Origin: Obelidium mucronatum
Lineage: Eukaryota; Chytridiomycota; Chytridiomycetes; Chytridiales; Chytriomycetaceae
Length of the DNA: 64,000 nt
Assembly: GCA_025765595.1 (NCBI GenBank)
Contig: JAIVFH010000076.1
Location: 62,001-126,000 of the forward strand
Direction of reading: 5' to 3'
This document shows positions 47,101 through 58,765 of the stretch, one piece after another. The stretch's first letter is position 1; each line of letters starts with the position of its first letter. The notes under the pieces were generated by a model. The model did not search any database. It was not told the DNA's origin and worked only from the letters and a program-made list of their open reading frames with translations. A program made the translations under genes and the position numbers.

Positions 47101-49325
47101 CAAATCCAAAGTATCGCTTGAAATCAGACTCGTCATGCAGATTGGTGCTTGTCCAGCAAAAGAATCAAGGAGCCGCAAGGCCTTTGTTGTCAAATCAATG
47201 TTTTCCCTGACCATCGGCGGTACAAATGTGTCAGACAGCTTATTTGAGTGCCAAAAGTCGTCTTCAGATGAGGAACTCTCGAAAAAGGTGAAGCAAAACT
47301 CTTCTTGATCAATCAGGCTAATAAATTTGGAGCAAGAGTCTGAAGATTTCTTGATTTGCTCGAGAACCTTGTATAGACTCGATACTTCTGGTGTTTGACA
47401 GGAGTAGATTTCCCGTTGAATAGCATTCACGAGTTGGGAAATGTCTAAATCCATTGAATCGACTCCAACAGAGAACATTGCAGTTAATAGGTCACGAATT
47501 CGGCGAGGGGAAAATTTGGTTTGGTTGTCTGACTTCATCGAGAACTTTTGGCTGGCCAATAGAAGGGAATCGATGAGCCCAACTTTCGATGTGGATTGAG
47601 CAGGGTCGGTCAGCATATTAATAAGGGTTTGTTTGAGATTTGATGAGTTTTTAGAAGAGATTGGTTGTGAAAGGCCCAGATTTTCAACCTCCAAGGTGAT
47701 AACATTTTGAATATGGTTGGGTCGATAATCAAATGGGGGAAAAGGCTTAATGTGAGAAACAAGGTCTTGATCCCAAATAACCAGAAATTGATCACCGTCC
47801 AAGTCACCACCACTAAATATCAAACAGTCAACCTTTTTTCTTTAGTACTGAAACCCACCTTGACATATCGGCGTGAGGCCGATCCCCTTGAACGGAAAAC
47901 ACAATCACATCATTTAAATGGTTGAGTGATTCATGTTCCACTGCGTTGAGGAGCAAAACATCCCCTTCATGATAGCATGGATTTCGAACCACCAACACAC
48001 GACCCGTAATAGTTCGTTTCTTTGATTTATCAGAAACTTGAACAAAGCAAGAGTGTTGGTCCAAAACACCCGCTGTGTCGGAAATTCCATACAACCGGCG
48101 GGATTCTTTCAAGGGAAGAAACACGCGTCGCAATGGTTCCAACTTATCAACGCCTGCATTGGCAAGGGGACTCTTTGTCCATTTCGACAATTCCGATTGC
48201 TGAACACTTTTTAATTGATTCCAGCACTTCTTAATGTCACGCGAGCTTCTTCTCATTAACGCTTCGTGTAATTTGGCAAACAAGCCTCCATGACCTAACA
48301 ACCATAGCAAATCGAATGCAGCACGTATATCAATCGTTGAAAACTTGACGGCATTTCGATACTGTCGGTCTTTACTCACGAGTACCTGAAAGTATCTTTG
48401 TTAGCGAAAATATCTAAAGTCCCCAATCATCTCACGAACATGCTCAGGTATTCCTCGCTCCAAAAGTAAAACAAGGACTTGCGCGTTCAAAGCACCGCTC
48501 GAACTCGGCTTGGAAAACCCAATAACGGCAAGGGGGAACCGGGAAAGGCTTAACGCAGGAACAAGTTCGCCTCCTTGATTAGGGACGCAAACATTTAACT
48601 TTTTCATGGATGGTCTCAAAATAACGGTTCTTTGGGGCAATTTTGGAGAAGCTGAAAGTACGCCTTTGACACCTGGAAGCCTTATTTGCAGGCACGATGA
48701 GCCATTGCCCCATTCGAGTGCCAAGTCTTGTGACATGACTCCACACCCATCTGTAAAGTTGTATCCATTTCGAACCACATCCTCTTCCCATTGAATGGTC
48801 ACCTCGTTGACCATCCGAACTGGGGACGAGAGGTTATTGAAAAGTAGGCCGGAATACTTGATGAACTTTGCTGGATTCTGTACTTGCCATTCGGATTTAA
48901 AGATGTCAGGACACAGAGAGACAATTTAGTGGGAAACGAACCAGAATAGCATCCAAACCCAGACACGACTGCACGCGTTTTAATTCCGTCTTCTTGCAAA
49001 GAACGCACGCGCGATTGGACTGCATCCCTCGCGAGAAAGTGAGGAATGTCCATTGGTTGAAGCCGCTGCTGAGGTCTTTACCGAATTCCGCCAAGTCTTT
49101 TTCATTTTCATTTCCCGCAAAGTCAACAATGAGAAACTGGATGTCGCCGTAGGGGAAGATTGCTTGTGCAAGGTTGTTCATACTCCTCGCAGCAATCGTA
49201 TCAAAGCCGGAGAGAATTCCTTTTGTATAATGCTTGACAGAGAAAGTGAATTTACGTTTGGGTGGTGCTGGTGCCTTCCGCTGCGTTGCTGTATTGGGAA
49301 ATGGCGCTATCATCTTGGTTGTCAT
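44191..49325 (-). CDS. RNA-dependent RNA polymerase fused to DEAH-box helicase
   Basis: Exons on the minus strand are 49325-48942, 48877-48440, 48385-47859, 47812-46757, 46688-45479 and 45417-44191, giving 1613 residues. The first part is a cellular RdRP of the RNA-silencing type: RNGYNFTDGCGVMS, LPQRTVILRPSMKK, VVRNPCYHEGDV and the catalytic GGDLDGDQFLVIWD at about residues 451-464. The second part, from residue 804, is a DEAH helicase: LPIYSKRKSL, P-loop STGSGKS, DEVH at 932, an acidic insert and QRKGRAGR. Motif III reads SAQ instead of SAT. The RdRP and helicase frames join through a phase-2 intron (46689-46756) without a stop. A role in siRNA production is inference. Confidence 0.82.
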
Positions 49326-49444
49326 GTCAATTAAAAATTATTAAATAATTATTTAATATTCATAATACTGGCATACACGGTTTCTTTTTTTAAAAAGCGC
49401 TTCAAAAGGTGCAGGAACTATAAAAAAACCAACTGCTTTTAATG

Positions 49445-50591
49445 TCACTTTAACCTCTTGATATACTCGCTTGGTAAATGCTCCCACGGAAACGGCCACC
49501 CACTTTGAAGAATCCCCACAAGCGACACATTCCCTGTAATAAATCCAACAAGAGACGCCGGGAACCGTGTCCCCAAAAACCACAACCCATTCTTTACAAT
49601 GCATTCCAAGTCGCGCGCGGTTCCCACCGTATATAAAGGAAAGTCATAATTCAAGACAACAGGAACACCAACATGTTTATAATCCGTTTCACGGTTTCGA
49701 CGTAACGTGGAAGAAGAATCAGAGTCTGCTGATAAGCAGGATGTTCCAATTGGAAAGGAAGGCACAATGTCGTTTGCATTCACGATCCTGTACATAACAA
49801 CTAATAAAATTGAAGGAAAAAAAAATGAGTTAACTGAAGGGAACTTTAGACGAGAGACCACCCAAACCTTGACTCGCAGTACAACACTTTGAAACCTCCG
49901 TCGCAAACTCTGTATCTCCACACTTTGGAGACCCAAAAGTATAACACCCCTTCAAAAAAGGAACAAGAGAATGTCTTGTATGAACCAAGTGAGCCAATAC
50001 AACCGTAGCCAAGGCAGCACCCAAGGAATGCCCAGTAACCCAGATGAATGGAAATCCTTTCGAAACGAGCTCATGTTGGTGGTGCGCAGTTGATGAATTT
50101 GTTGTCGTTTTCCTTTCGTCAAATTGGGGAAGAACTTTGGCTTCTAAAACGTGCAACAACTCTGATATTCTAAGTGGACAAGTATTGTCGGTGCCAGAAG
50201 AAAAGGTTGCCTTATCAGAGAGTTTTGTATCAAGTGGCGAAAAATCCAGAGCGTTCCAAAACGTCTTGTTGAACAAAACAATTAGCATGACTCGAACAAC
50301 AACAAGCAATAACAAAAAAAAAACGTCTTTTACTTCATGAATCTGTCCCGGAAGAACATCCTTCCCCGGTTTCTGTTTCTGTATCGTCGCACTTGTCAAG
50401 AGCTCTGAAATATCAAGAGGACTTGGTCCCGAAAAAACCAACACTACAAAATTGCATTCCACAGAGTAGAAAACAGTAGCCGCAGCTCTCGCATTGACGC
50501 CATCATCACCACTGCATCCAGAAGAAGAGACAGTTTCGACCTTGAGGCCATATAATCCAGCATAATGCTCTAAGCATATTTGTGCTTAGAA

Positions 50592-50633
<42 letters not shown>

Positions 50634-51324
50634 GGTCCTTGATATACCTACTACATCAACATGCTCATACGCAAGCGCCGATAAATGCAAAAACAACTGC
50701 GCCATCGCAGTATTAAACGGCGGCCGCGCTTTCGCCTCCACCGAATTCGGAACGCGACAAATCCCTTCCACAACAGCTTGCTCAACAAACCGCCCGTCCC
50801 TTTTAATCCTCTCTGCGAATTTTTGAAACAGAGTCGGTGTAGATGCAGAAACGAGACTGGTTGGTGGAATCATTGTTGTGGATCCGTTCGGCTGGATCCA
50901 AGATGATATCAGTGAACTAATGTTTTGCTGCTGTTTTTGATCCTTTTTTGCAGGTACTTTGAATGGTTTCACGATCCTGCATGCCGCAAATATTTTTTTT
51001 TGTTGAGTGTTGGTTGGTATATTTTTTTTTCCTTCGATCAAACTGTCACATACCGAGGTAGAATCCACGCTGACATTGGATCAATAACGATATATCCAAT
51101 CACACCAGATATCGCTGCCAATCCTAGAATAAAGCCATTGACGATAACGACAAATACACTGTTGTGTATGTATTTTTTTTTGACTTAGTATTCTATCTGC
51201 ATGGCCAGCCAAAACAAAGTCAAATGCACCTGTCTAGCCACTGCGCGAAATGGGCCCATAATAACTGTGTCCATCGCGACCAGTCAGTCATGTCGAACGC
51301 GTCAGGTTCAGACACGCCATTCAT
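49445..51324 (-). CDS. class 3 (triacylglycerol) lipase, membrane anchored
   Basis: Exons on the minus strand are 51324-51230, 51158-51054, 50976-50652, 50570-50334, 50264-49868 and 49800-49445, giving 504 residues. An N-terminal membrane helix (VFVVIVNGFILGLAAISGVI) is followed by an alpha/beta-hydrolase lipase_3 domain. The nucleophile Ser334 sits in VTGHSLGAALA, the likely Asp397 in YRIVNANDIVP, and the likely His429 in YKHVGVP, in the right order and spacing. Other markers are LPGQIHETFWNAL and YTFGSPKCGD. It probably hydrolyses acylglycerols at a membrane or lipid droplet. One intron holds an unbroken run of 39 A. Some short introns could be read through, but conserved motifs favour this model. 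Confidence 0.85.
50594..50632 (-). repeat. 39-base A homopolymer in lipase intron
   Basis: An unbroken A run on the plus strand (T on the gene strand) inside the intron 50571-50651, a very long pyrimidine tract for an 81-nt intron. Confidence 0.85.
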
Positions 51325-51465
51325 TTTTTTCTTTTTTCAGTTATTTAAAAATGAGATAAATCCAAATGTTGTTATAAAACGAAGACAAAAAAAGGGGAGA
51401 AAGAGATCGCACAGAAAATGATAACAAAAAAAAAATCAGACAAGAAGAAAGGAAAGAACGTAGAC

Positions 51466-51558
51466 ACAAACACACACACACACCCACACACACGCGCAAG
51501 CACACACCCACACACACGCAAGCACACACAGACACACACGCAAGCACACACAGACACA
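51466..51558. repeat. imperfect CA microsatellite
   Basis: About 90 bases of CA repeats interrupted by ccc, gcg and gac variants. It begins 27 bp past the stop codon of the first chitin synthase, so it is probably in that gene's 3' UTR. Confidence 0.8.
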
Positions 51559-51585
51559 CACACAGCCCCAACAACAACAACAACT

Positions 51586-54500
51586 CTATCCGCAAATTCC
51601 CTGCGTAAACAGGTAAAACACGCTTCCCAAGAAACGAACCGTCGCCAAAGCCAAATTGGCATAAAAGATGAATTTCAAGTACGGATTAATGTTGGAGTTT
51701 GGTGACATTCCAAGTTCAGGCTTCAAACTCATGGCCGCATACAAATAGTTTTTGATCCATGGCGTCGTCAAGGCACCAATCAAAACTCCGTTTGATAATA
51801 GCCATGAAATGATGACACTGGTACGGAAGTTCTTGAAGTAATCTTCTTGCTTGGTTTTCGCGTCTCGCTTCTTCTTTTCGTTTTCTCTTGGGGTTTTCAA
51901 CGCTGCAATGTGCTTGTCGTAGCCAGAGTTGATGTCGTTGCGGTCAGATGGAACTTCAACTTCGGCTACTGCCTTGCCTCCGTCTTTGGAGGTTTTGGCA
52001 ACACCGAGATCTCCTCCTTGGACATTGTCTCCCTTGGTTCCCCAAGAAACATCGTGCAAGTTACAGACTAAGTGGGATCCTTGGTCAACTTCGATGCAAA
52101 ACATAAGAAAGAATAATTATTTAACTTACAAGCATACACGTTCAGAATATTGACATATGAGGGAAGCAAAAGCAAGTACTGGATAAGCGACGTAAACATG
52201 TGCCACGGCTCCAAATACAAGAAACTAGTGAGGAAGTAAATTCCGTAGGTCGAAGCCAACGACAAGACAATATCACGGAAGAGACCAATCGAAAACAAGA
52301 ATTGGAAGGCATTCTTTCTCTCTGGGTTGTTTCCAGACAGTTGGGCTTGCGCGTAAACAACGACAGCATACACAGAGAAACCACCGAGATACAACAACAC
52401 CAGCATGATTAATGCAAACAGAGCCATGATGATGAAGTATGTAATCTTGGAACCCTGGGGTCTGTTACCAAGAGCAATGACAAACAGCAGAACCATGGAA
52501 ACAACGTAACCCTTTTTCCAGTAATAGTTAGCCAATAGTCTCACCAAAAAAATTATACTGCTTACATCAGTCAAAATAGTGGTCAACAACTGGTTAATGT
52601 TGAACGAAGGCGTGCATCCAGGAGTGTTACACGATCCGTTTGGTCCAAGGGCATAGAAGACTGGGGTGTTTGGAACAATTCCTCCGGTATCAGGGTCGTA
52701 TTGTTGCAACACGACAGGGTTTGTAGGATCCATCAAAAAGTAGAATGCCAGGAAAAAGTTGGCCTAACAAGAAGCGATAAGTAAGAATATGAGAGAGAAA
52801 AACAAGAACACTCACAATTCCAAACCAGTTGAAAGCCAAATTGATAAAGTTATAAACAAATTCCAAACAGAAAGCAATCTTTCTAAAAATACTGTGATCA
52901 CTTCTGAAAATCAAAGACCAATTGATCAAAGCGTGGAGGGTAGCAAAGAAGGAACCGTTCAACCAACGACGACGCTGGGAAATGAATTCGGCAATTGTGT
53001 CAGGCACATCGGTTTCGGCCTTGGCGGCGCGGACGTAACGAAGAATCCATCTAGCCTTTGCCTTTGTGACCAGCTCAAAACAAAGAATACGATCTTCTGC
53101 CAAGTACATATTGGCTTGGAAAATGTTGTTTCCTCCGTGCATTGTCTCGCCCTTAAAGTATTGCTGCAGTGGGACTCCTTGCAAAGCAGCGTATCTGTAT
53201 GCAGAAAAGGCACCAGGCAAAACCGAAATAAAACCGAACGCGGACTCGAGGGGCTTGTCCAGAATGTTGGACATTTTGTACTCAAAGTTCTGGGAAGCGA
53301 CCAATGGATTGAGAAGCTTGGACCATGCGTATCCAAGTTCAGCGTAAATTTCTCCACAGGCACCACCAATTTGGGGATTCTTGTCGAATGCTTTCCACAA
53401 GTGATAAAGCGAGGTTTCAGTTGGCTTGGTACCAACATCAATCAGAACACAGACATGTGGACGCAGAAGGGCACCAAATGCATTGAAGAACCAACGGTGA
53501 GAGTTGATTTTCTTTGCATTCTTTTCCTTTAAGCAAAAGAGAATTTGACATGGAACGACTCTGTTGGTTTTTTTTTGTATTTTAGTGGAAATGAATGGAT
53601 GAAGGAATACTACAACGGCAATGAAAAAAAAAGAACATAGGCGACACACAACATTACAAACATCGCCTTCGGCGATAAGATACCGCCTTCGGCGTTGAAA
53701 CCACATACCCTTGTTGAGCACCGGAAATGTTCATGTCAGGATCAACACCCAATTGAGTAGTATATTCAAACAAGTGAGCAGTAACATCCTTGTCGGCAAC
53801 CTTGTTCTTCATGATACCGTCTTGATAAACACCCATTAAACCAAGAACATTGAGAACTCTTGGATGAATTTTGGTACGACCGTCTGAAACAATACAAATC
53901 ACCACCTTTTGCCAACCATGTTCACCCCAAGTACTTGATCGAGAACGCTTGCAAAGATAGGAAATGTTTTTCATGAGCGCAAGCATTGTCTTGCAAAACA
54001 AATCATCGCCTTCGTTGTACCTGTCAAGAGCACTCAGAAATCAATCACATTTGAAGGAAAAAAATTTCAAGATTGAGAGGGGTTGGGCTTGTTCACTCAC
54101 ATTGTAACAACGATAAAGATCTCAGTTGGTCTCTTTGACTCCTGCTGTCTTAAAACGTAACCGTCTTGAGCAAAGTCGTCTGGATCACTAGTGACGGCGG
54201 TGTAGCGCATCTGCGTGAATTCATCGCCCTCCTTGAACTGGCCCAGCTGCAAGACTCTGTCTGGCACGGGAATGTCCAGCACCAAGTTACCCTCCTTGGT
54301 CAGCTCGACCTTCTTGACGACACGCTTCTGCACGGTGGTCAGGGCGCTCTGGTTGATTGAGATGTTGTTGATGGAGGCGCCCATGCGCGGGTCGATCAGC
54401 ATGCCTGGCGGCGGCATACCCGCCGGCACCATGATCGGGCCGTACAGCGGCTGGCCGTAGCCCGAGCCGCCGGGCGGGTAGGCGTACTGCTGCTGCTGCT

Positions 54501-54941
54501 GGGGCGGCGCCTGGCCCATCGGCTGGCCGTACTGCATCAGGCCGTCGCGGTCCGACTGCTTCGGGGGCGTTAAGCTTAGCGGCACGCAACTGCGCACGGA
54601 CTACTTACATACGGCAGACCCATCGGCGGCGGCGGCGGCGTGCCGAAGCTGGCGCTGGCGGCAAACTGCTGCTGTTGTTGCTGTTGCTGTTGCGGCGGCG
54701 GCGGGCCCGCAAACACCGGCTGGCCCATGCCCGCTCCCATCCCGGGCGGCGGCGCTCCCGGCGGCCCGCGCAGCCGCTGCTGCTGCTGCGGTGGCGGCGG
54801 CGGGCCCTGCTGGTACGGCCCCTGGCTGAAGGCACCGTAGCCGCTCTGCCCGCTCTGCCCGGATGCTATCGATTGCGCGTACGAATCCTGGCGCCGCGGT
54901 GCTGCATTGGCGTTGTTGCCCCGTGGCCGTTGTTGGTCCAT
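51586..54941 (-). CDS. CHS: chitin synthase, division 1 (upstream gene of pair)
   Basis: Exons on the minus strand are 54941-54609, 54555-54101, 54020-53709, 53560-52816, 52763-52566, 52511-52130 and 52067-51586, giving 968 residues. The enzyme polymerises UDP-GlcNAc into chitin at the plasma membrane. Catalytic motifs include [36 protein letters not shown] and [13 protein letters not shown]. Several C-terminal membrane helices follow, with the conserved [20 protein letters not shown] joined by splicing. The first 200 residues are Pro/Gln-rich and GC-rich. Five internal introns match positions in the neighbouring paralogue. Intron 53561-53708 is unusually long and contains two copies of an 11-bp palindrome. 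Division-1 membership is inferred from motifs and length. Confidence 0.92.
53664..53694. repeat. paired palindromes in chitin synthase intron
   Basis: Two copies of cgccttcggcg, at 53664-53674 and 53684-53694, are separated by ataagatac. Each can fold as a hairpin with a short loop. Confidence 0.75.
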
Positions 54942-55212
54942 TTTTGATCAAATATTTATTTGGCACTCATCTCTGTCCATTTGCTATATTTGGTAAATGG
55001 GTACGAACCCTGCTTGCCAATTTCAGTGTCAGGAAAGAGCAGCGTCAAACACTCTGACACTAAATGTGTTATCTTGAATCATCTAGAGCTGAAATCTACC
55101 GGATCTCGATAGGTCTTGGTGTCAAAGCTCGGTTGTAAATTGGGCTAAAATGAAGTCATTATGACCATCTTTTCATTTTCAAAAACTGCTGACACACTAC
55201 AACTACAGAAAC
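54942..55212. other. spacer between tandem chitin synthases
   Basis: A 271-bp spacer holds the 3' end of the second chitin synthase and the promoter of the first, both on the minus strand. No clear TATA box or gene is seen. Confidence 0.4.
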
Positions 55213-58200
55213 TTAAAAGAACTTGTGGTATACGTTTAAAAACAAGTACACCAAGCAGCCGAGGAAACGTACAGATGCCAAACCAAGATTGGCATAAAAG
55301 ATAAACTAATAAACATACAGTTTAGAAAAAAAAATTCTACAAATTATTTTCCTCCTACTCACTTGAAGGTATGGATTTGTATTACTCGCTGTGCCAATCT
55401 TCCCGTTTGAACTTTGTCGAATTGCATCAAATATGACGTCTTGCAACCATTGCGTTGTCAGCAAACCAACCAAGATTCCATTGGTCGTCAACCACGCCAG
55501 AATAACATTTGTTCTAAACTTTTTGAAGTAGTCCTGAATTTTTGGTTTGTTTGGGTCAATCAAATTAAAGTATTAAAAAAAACAAAAAAACAGATTTCTA
55601 ATAAAATACCTCTTGTTTTGTTTTTGCATCACGTTTACGATTCTCTTTCGGTCTGTCCTCCTTCAAGTGAGAAATATATTGACCATACGCTGCATTCACA
55701 TCACTTTGTTCCACAACATCGACTTCCACCACTTCCTTTCCATCCTTATTCTGAACAAGTTTCACAAGTCCCAAATCATTGTTGGTCGTATTATCTCCTT
55801 TCGTTCCCCATGAAACGTCGTGTAGATTGCAAACTGAATGGGAACACATTAAGCAAGACTCACGAAAAAGAAAAAAAAATACAACTTACAGGCATACACA
55901 TTCAAAATATTAACATACGAAGGAAGCAGCAACAAATATTGCAAGAAGGACGTAAACATATGCCAAGGCTCCATATACAAAACACTAGACACAAAATACA
56001 TGCCATATGTTGCACCCAACGAACAAACAGTATCTCTAAACATTGGGAAATACTGCAACAAAATGAGGACAATATTTTTTCCACGGAATTTCGGGTTGGC
56101 CGCCATGAATTCTGGATCCGTGATTTGACTGATGGTTTGGGTAACAATGGCATATACTTGGAAGATTCCAAGGTATAGCATTACAGTCATTATAATTGCG
56201 AATACCATCATGGCGCCAGTATACATCCACTGAAAATTAAGTTTTAGTTTTGGTTTTGGTTTTTTTTTTCCCGATAAATGAGTTGATTTTTGTTTGTTTC
56301 ATTGGAAGTTTTGTTGCTCACCTTGGATCCTTGCGGTCGGTTACCAAGAGAACAAATGAAAATGATAACCATCGAAACCATGTACCCCTATTTAAATAAA
56401 CAGAGAGGAGGAATAAATTAAAAATACCTCTCACTGGCTGGTTCAGTTTCACTTACATAACGCAGAATCGTGGAATACACGAGGAACATGTTGGTAATTC
56501 CAGTGTCCGAGTTATCAGGACTTGCGCCCAATGCACTGATCACTTTTCCATTTATAGTAACAGTGACAGGAGTTTGCATCAAAAAGAAGAAGGTCAAGTA
56601 AAAGTTTCCCTGAAAACAAAAAAAAACCACGTTTAAAAAAAATATAAATATATAAGAAAGAGAAAGTGGGGATGGGATCTCAACTATTCCAGTCCAGTTA
56701 AACAACAAACTGACGCCATTATAAACAAACTCGAGACAAAACAGAAACTTTTGGATAAAGTTGTGACCGCTTCGGAAAATCAGGTACCAATGAGTCAATG
56801 CGTGAATCGTTGCGAAAAAAGATCCATTGAGCCATCGGCGGCGCTGGGAAATGAATTCTGGGACGGTATCGGGAACATCTGTTTCGGCACGCGCGGCTTT
56901 GATGTATCGAAGAACCCAGGCTTCTTTGGCTTTCGTTACGAGTTCGAAACATAGGATTCTGTCTTCGGCCTGTTTGTTTTTTGGGGGGAGTTAACAACAA
57001 ATCAATAAAATCGATAGAAATACAAAATTAACCAACCAGATACATATTGGCAGCAAAGATATTTTCTCCTCCGTGCATAGTTTCTCCTTTAAAATATTGC
57101 GACAACGGCATACCCTGCAACGCCGCATACCGATACGCCGAAAAGGCGCCCGGCAACACTGAAATATATCCAAACGAAGATTCAAGCGGCTTATCCAGAA
57201 TATTCGACATTTTATACTCAAAGTTTTGCGAAGCCACCAAAGGGTTGATCAACTTGATGCACCCCGTTCCAACTTCAGCATAGATTTCTCCACACGCTCC
57301 ACCCACGTGTTTGTCGACATCGAAAGCTTTCCATAAGTGGTATAAGGAGGTGTCGGATGGCTTTGTTCCAACGTCAATTAGGATGCACACGTTTGGGTTG
57401 ATGAGAGGGCCGAATGCGTTGAAGAACCAGCGGTGGGAGTTGATTTTTTTGGCGTTTTTCTCCTTTAAGCAAAAGAGAATTTGGCATGGTACAATACTAG
57501 GGAGGGGGGAGGGGGGGATCGAGTTTAGCCAAAGATATACAGAGATAACGCCGAAAAAAAACCAAGCACTACTTACTCTTGTTTGGGACCATTAATCTCC
57601 ATACTCTCCCCATCGATCGCAATCTGAGCAGTATACTCAAACAAATGGGCCGTAACCGGTTTATCGCCCACAACATTCTTCATGATATTATCTTGGTACA
57701 CTCCCATAAGCCCAAGAACACTAAGCACACGAGGATTGATTTTTGTGCGTCCATCTGAAACAATACAAATGACTGCTTTTTGCCAACCATTGTCTCCCCA
57801 GGTTTGGGATTTCTTTCTTGAGCACAGGTACGATATGTTTTTCATCAATGCAACCATGGTTTTGCAAAATAAGTCGTCGCCTTCGTTATACCTTTTTTTT
57901 TTTTTTGAAAGAATGAAGGGAAAAAAATTATTTTTATGCATTAAAATTTTTCATTGGCCATCGGAAAAAAAAAATCGCTTACATTGTAACCACGATAAAC
58001 AACTCAGTTTGCCGTCCCAACTCTTGCTGTCTCAGTTTATACCCATTCGACGCGAAATCATCAGCAGAGCAGGTAACAGCGGTATATCTTGTATGTGTGA
58101 ACTCCTGGCCTTCCGTCAAGGCACCTAGTTTCAAAAGCGACTGGGGGACTGGCAAATCTACAACCAAATGACCTTGATTTAGTTCAATGTTTCTTCTGGT

Positions 58201-58662
58201 TGTTTTCAAGTTCCGGTTATAGGTTCCGACTCGCGATGTTGTGACAAAGTCGCCTTCAAACTTGATTGCGCTTGAGTGTTGAAGGGGGAGGAGGTGGTGG
58301 GGGTCAAGTGCTGGGTGGCTGTTGTAGTGCAGATGCTGTCCATGTGGTGGTGGTGGTGGTGGCATGAAGTATGGTTGTGGGGGCGGTCCTTGTGATTGCA
58401 ACGAGGATGCCGAGCCTGGTCTGTTGTAAAATTGTTGTGGAGGGGTGGGCATTGGTCCGGGGGCTGGAGGAGGTGGGCCATTGTAGTAACCAGGAGGAGA
58501 CATCATTCTGTATTGTTGTTGCTGCTGCTGCGGTTGTTGTGGATGTTGCTGTTGATGTTGTTGTTGTGGGGGCGGGACTGCATGAAACTGCGAGTTCGCC
58601 GATAATGCAGGTCTCTGCACGCTTTCATTGTTATCAGTGCTATTACTGTTGTTGGAATCCAT
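55213..58662 (-). CDS. CHS: chitin synthase, division 1 (second gene of pair)
   Basis: Ten exons on the minus strand: 58662-57983, 57891-57577, 57496-57037, 56969-56685, 56609-56457, 56387-56322, 56229-55890, 55833-55610, 55533-55363 and 55305-55213, giving 928 residues. Motifs match the paralogue: [17 protein letters not shown] and [13 protein letters not shown]. The last exon ([20 protein letters not shown]) was found by homology to the first gene. The N-terminal 200 residues are Gln/Pro/His-rich and differ from the paralogue. Several introns are unique to this copy, for example before AEDR, before WMYT, before DYFKK and before FIFY. It shares a 103-bp promoter region with the divergent DNA polymerase gene. 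Confidence 0.92.
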
Positions 58663-58765
58663 AGTTAACGAAGTTTTTAAATAAGTTCCAGGCTTCCTCC
58701 TTCTTTTATTTTCTTTTGTTTTGTGATTGGACAAAACGGTTTTTGAACCAATCAAATCACTTCAG
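58663..58765. promoter_or_regulatory. 103-bp bidirectional promoter with CCAAT boxes
   Basis: The interval separates the start codons of a chitin synthase (minus) and the DNA polymerase gene (plus). It contains ATTGG at 58726-58730 and CCAAT at 58748-58752, two CCAAT boxes in opposite orientations about 18 bp apart. These suit a bidirectional promoter bound by a HAP/NF-Y-type factor. Confidence 0.5.

Noticed and set aside
50044..50340. 98-codon plus-strand frame over the lipase gene
   Set aside because: It lies opposite conserved lipase motifs and crosses a lipase intron; no domain.
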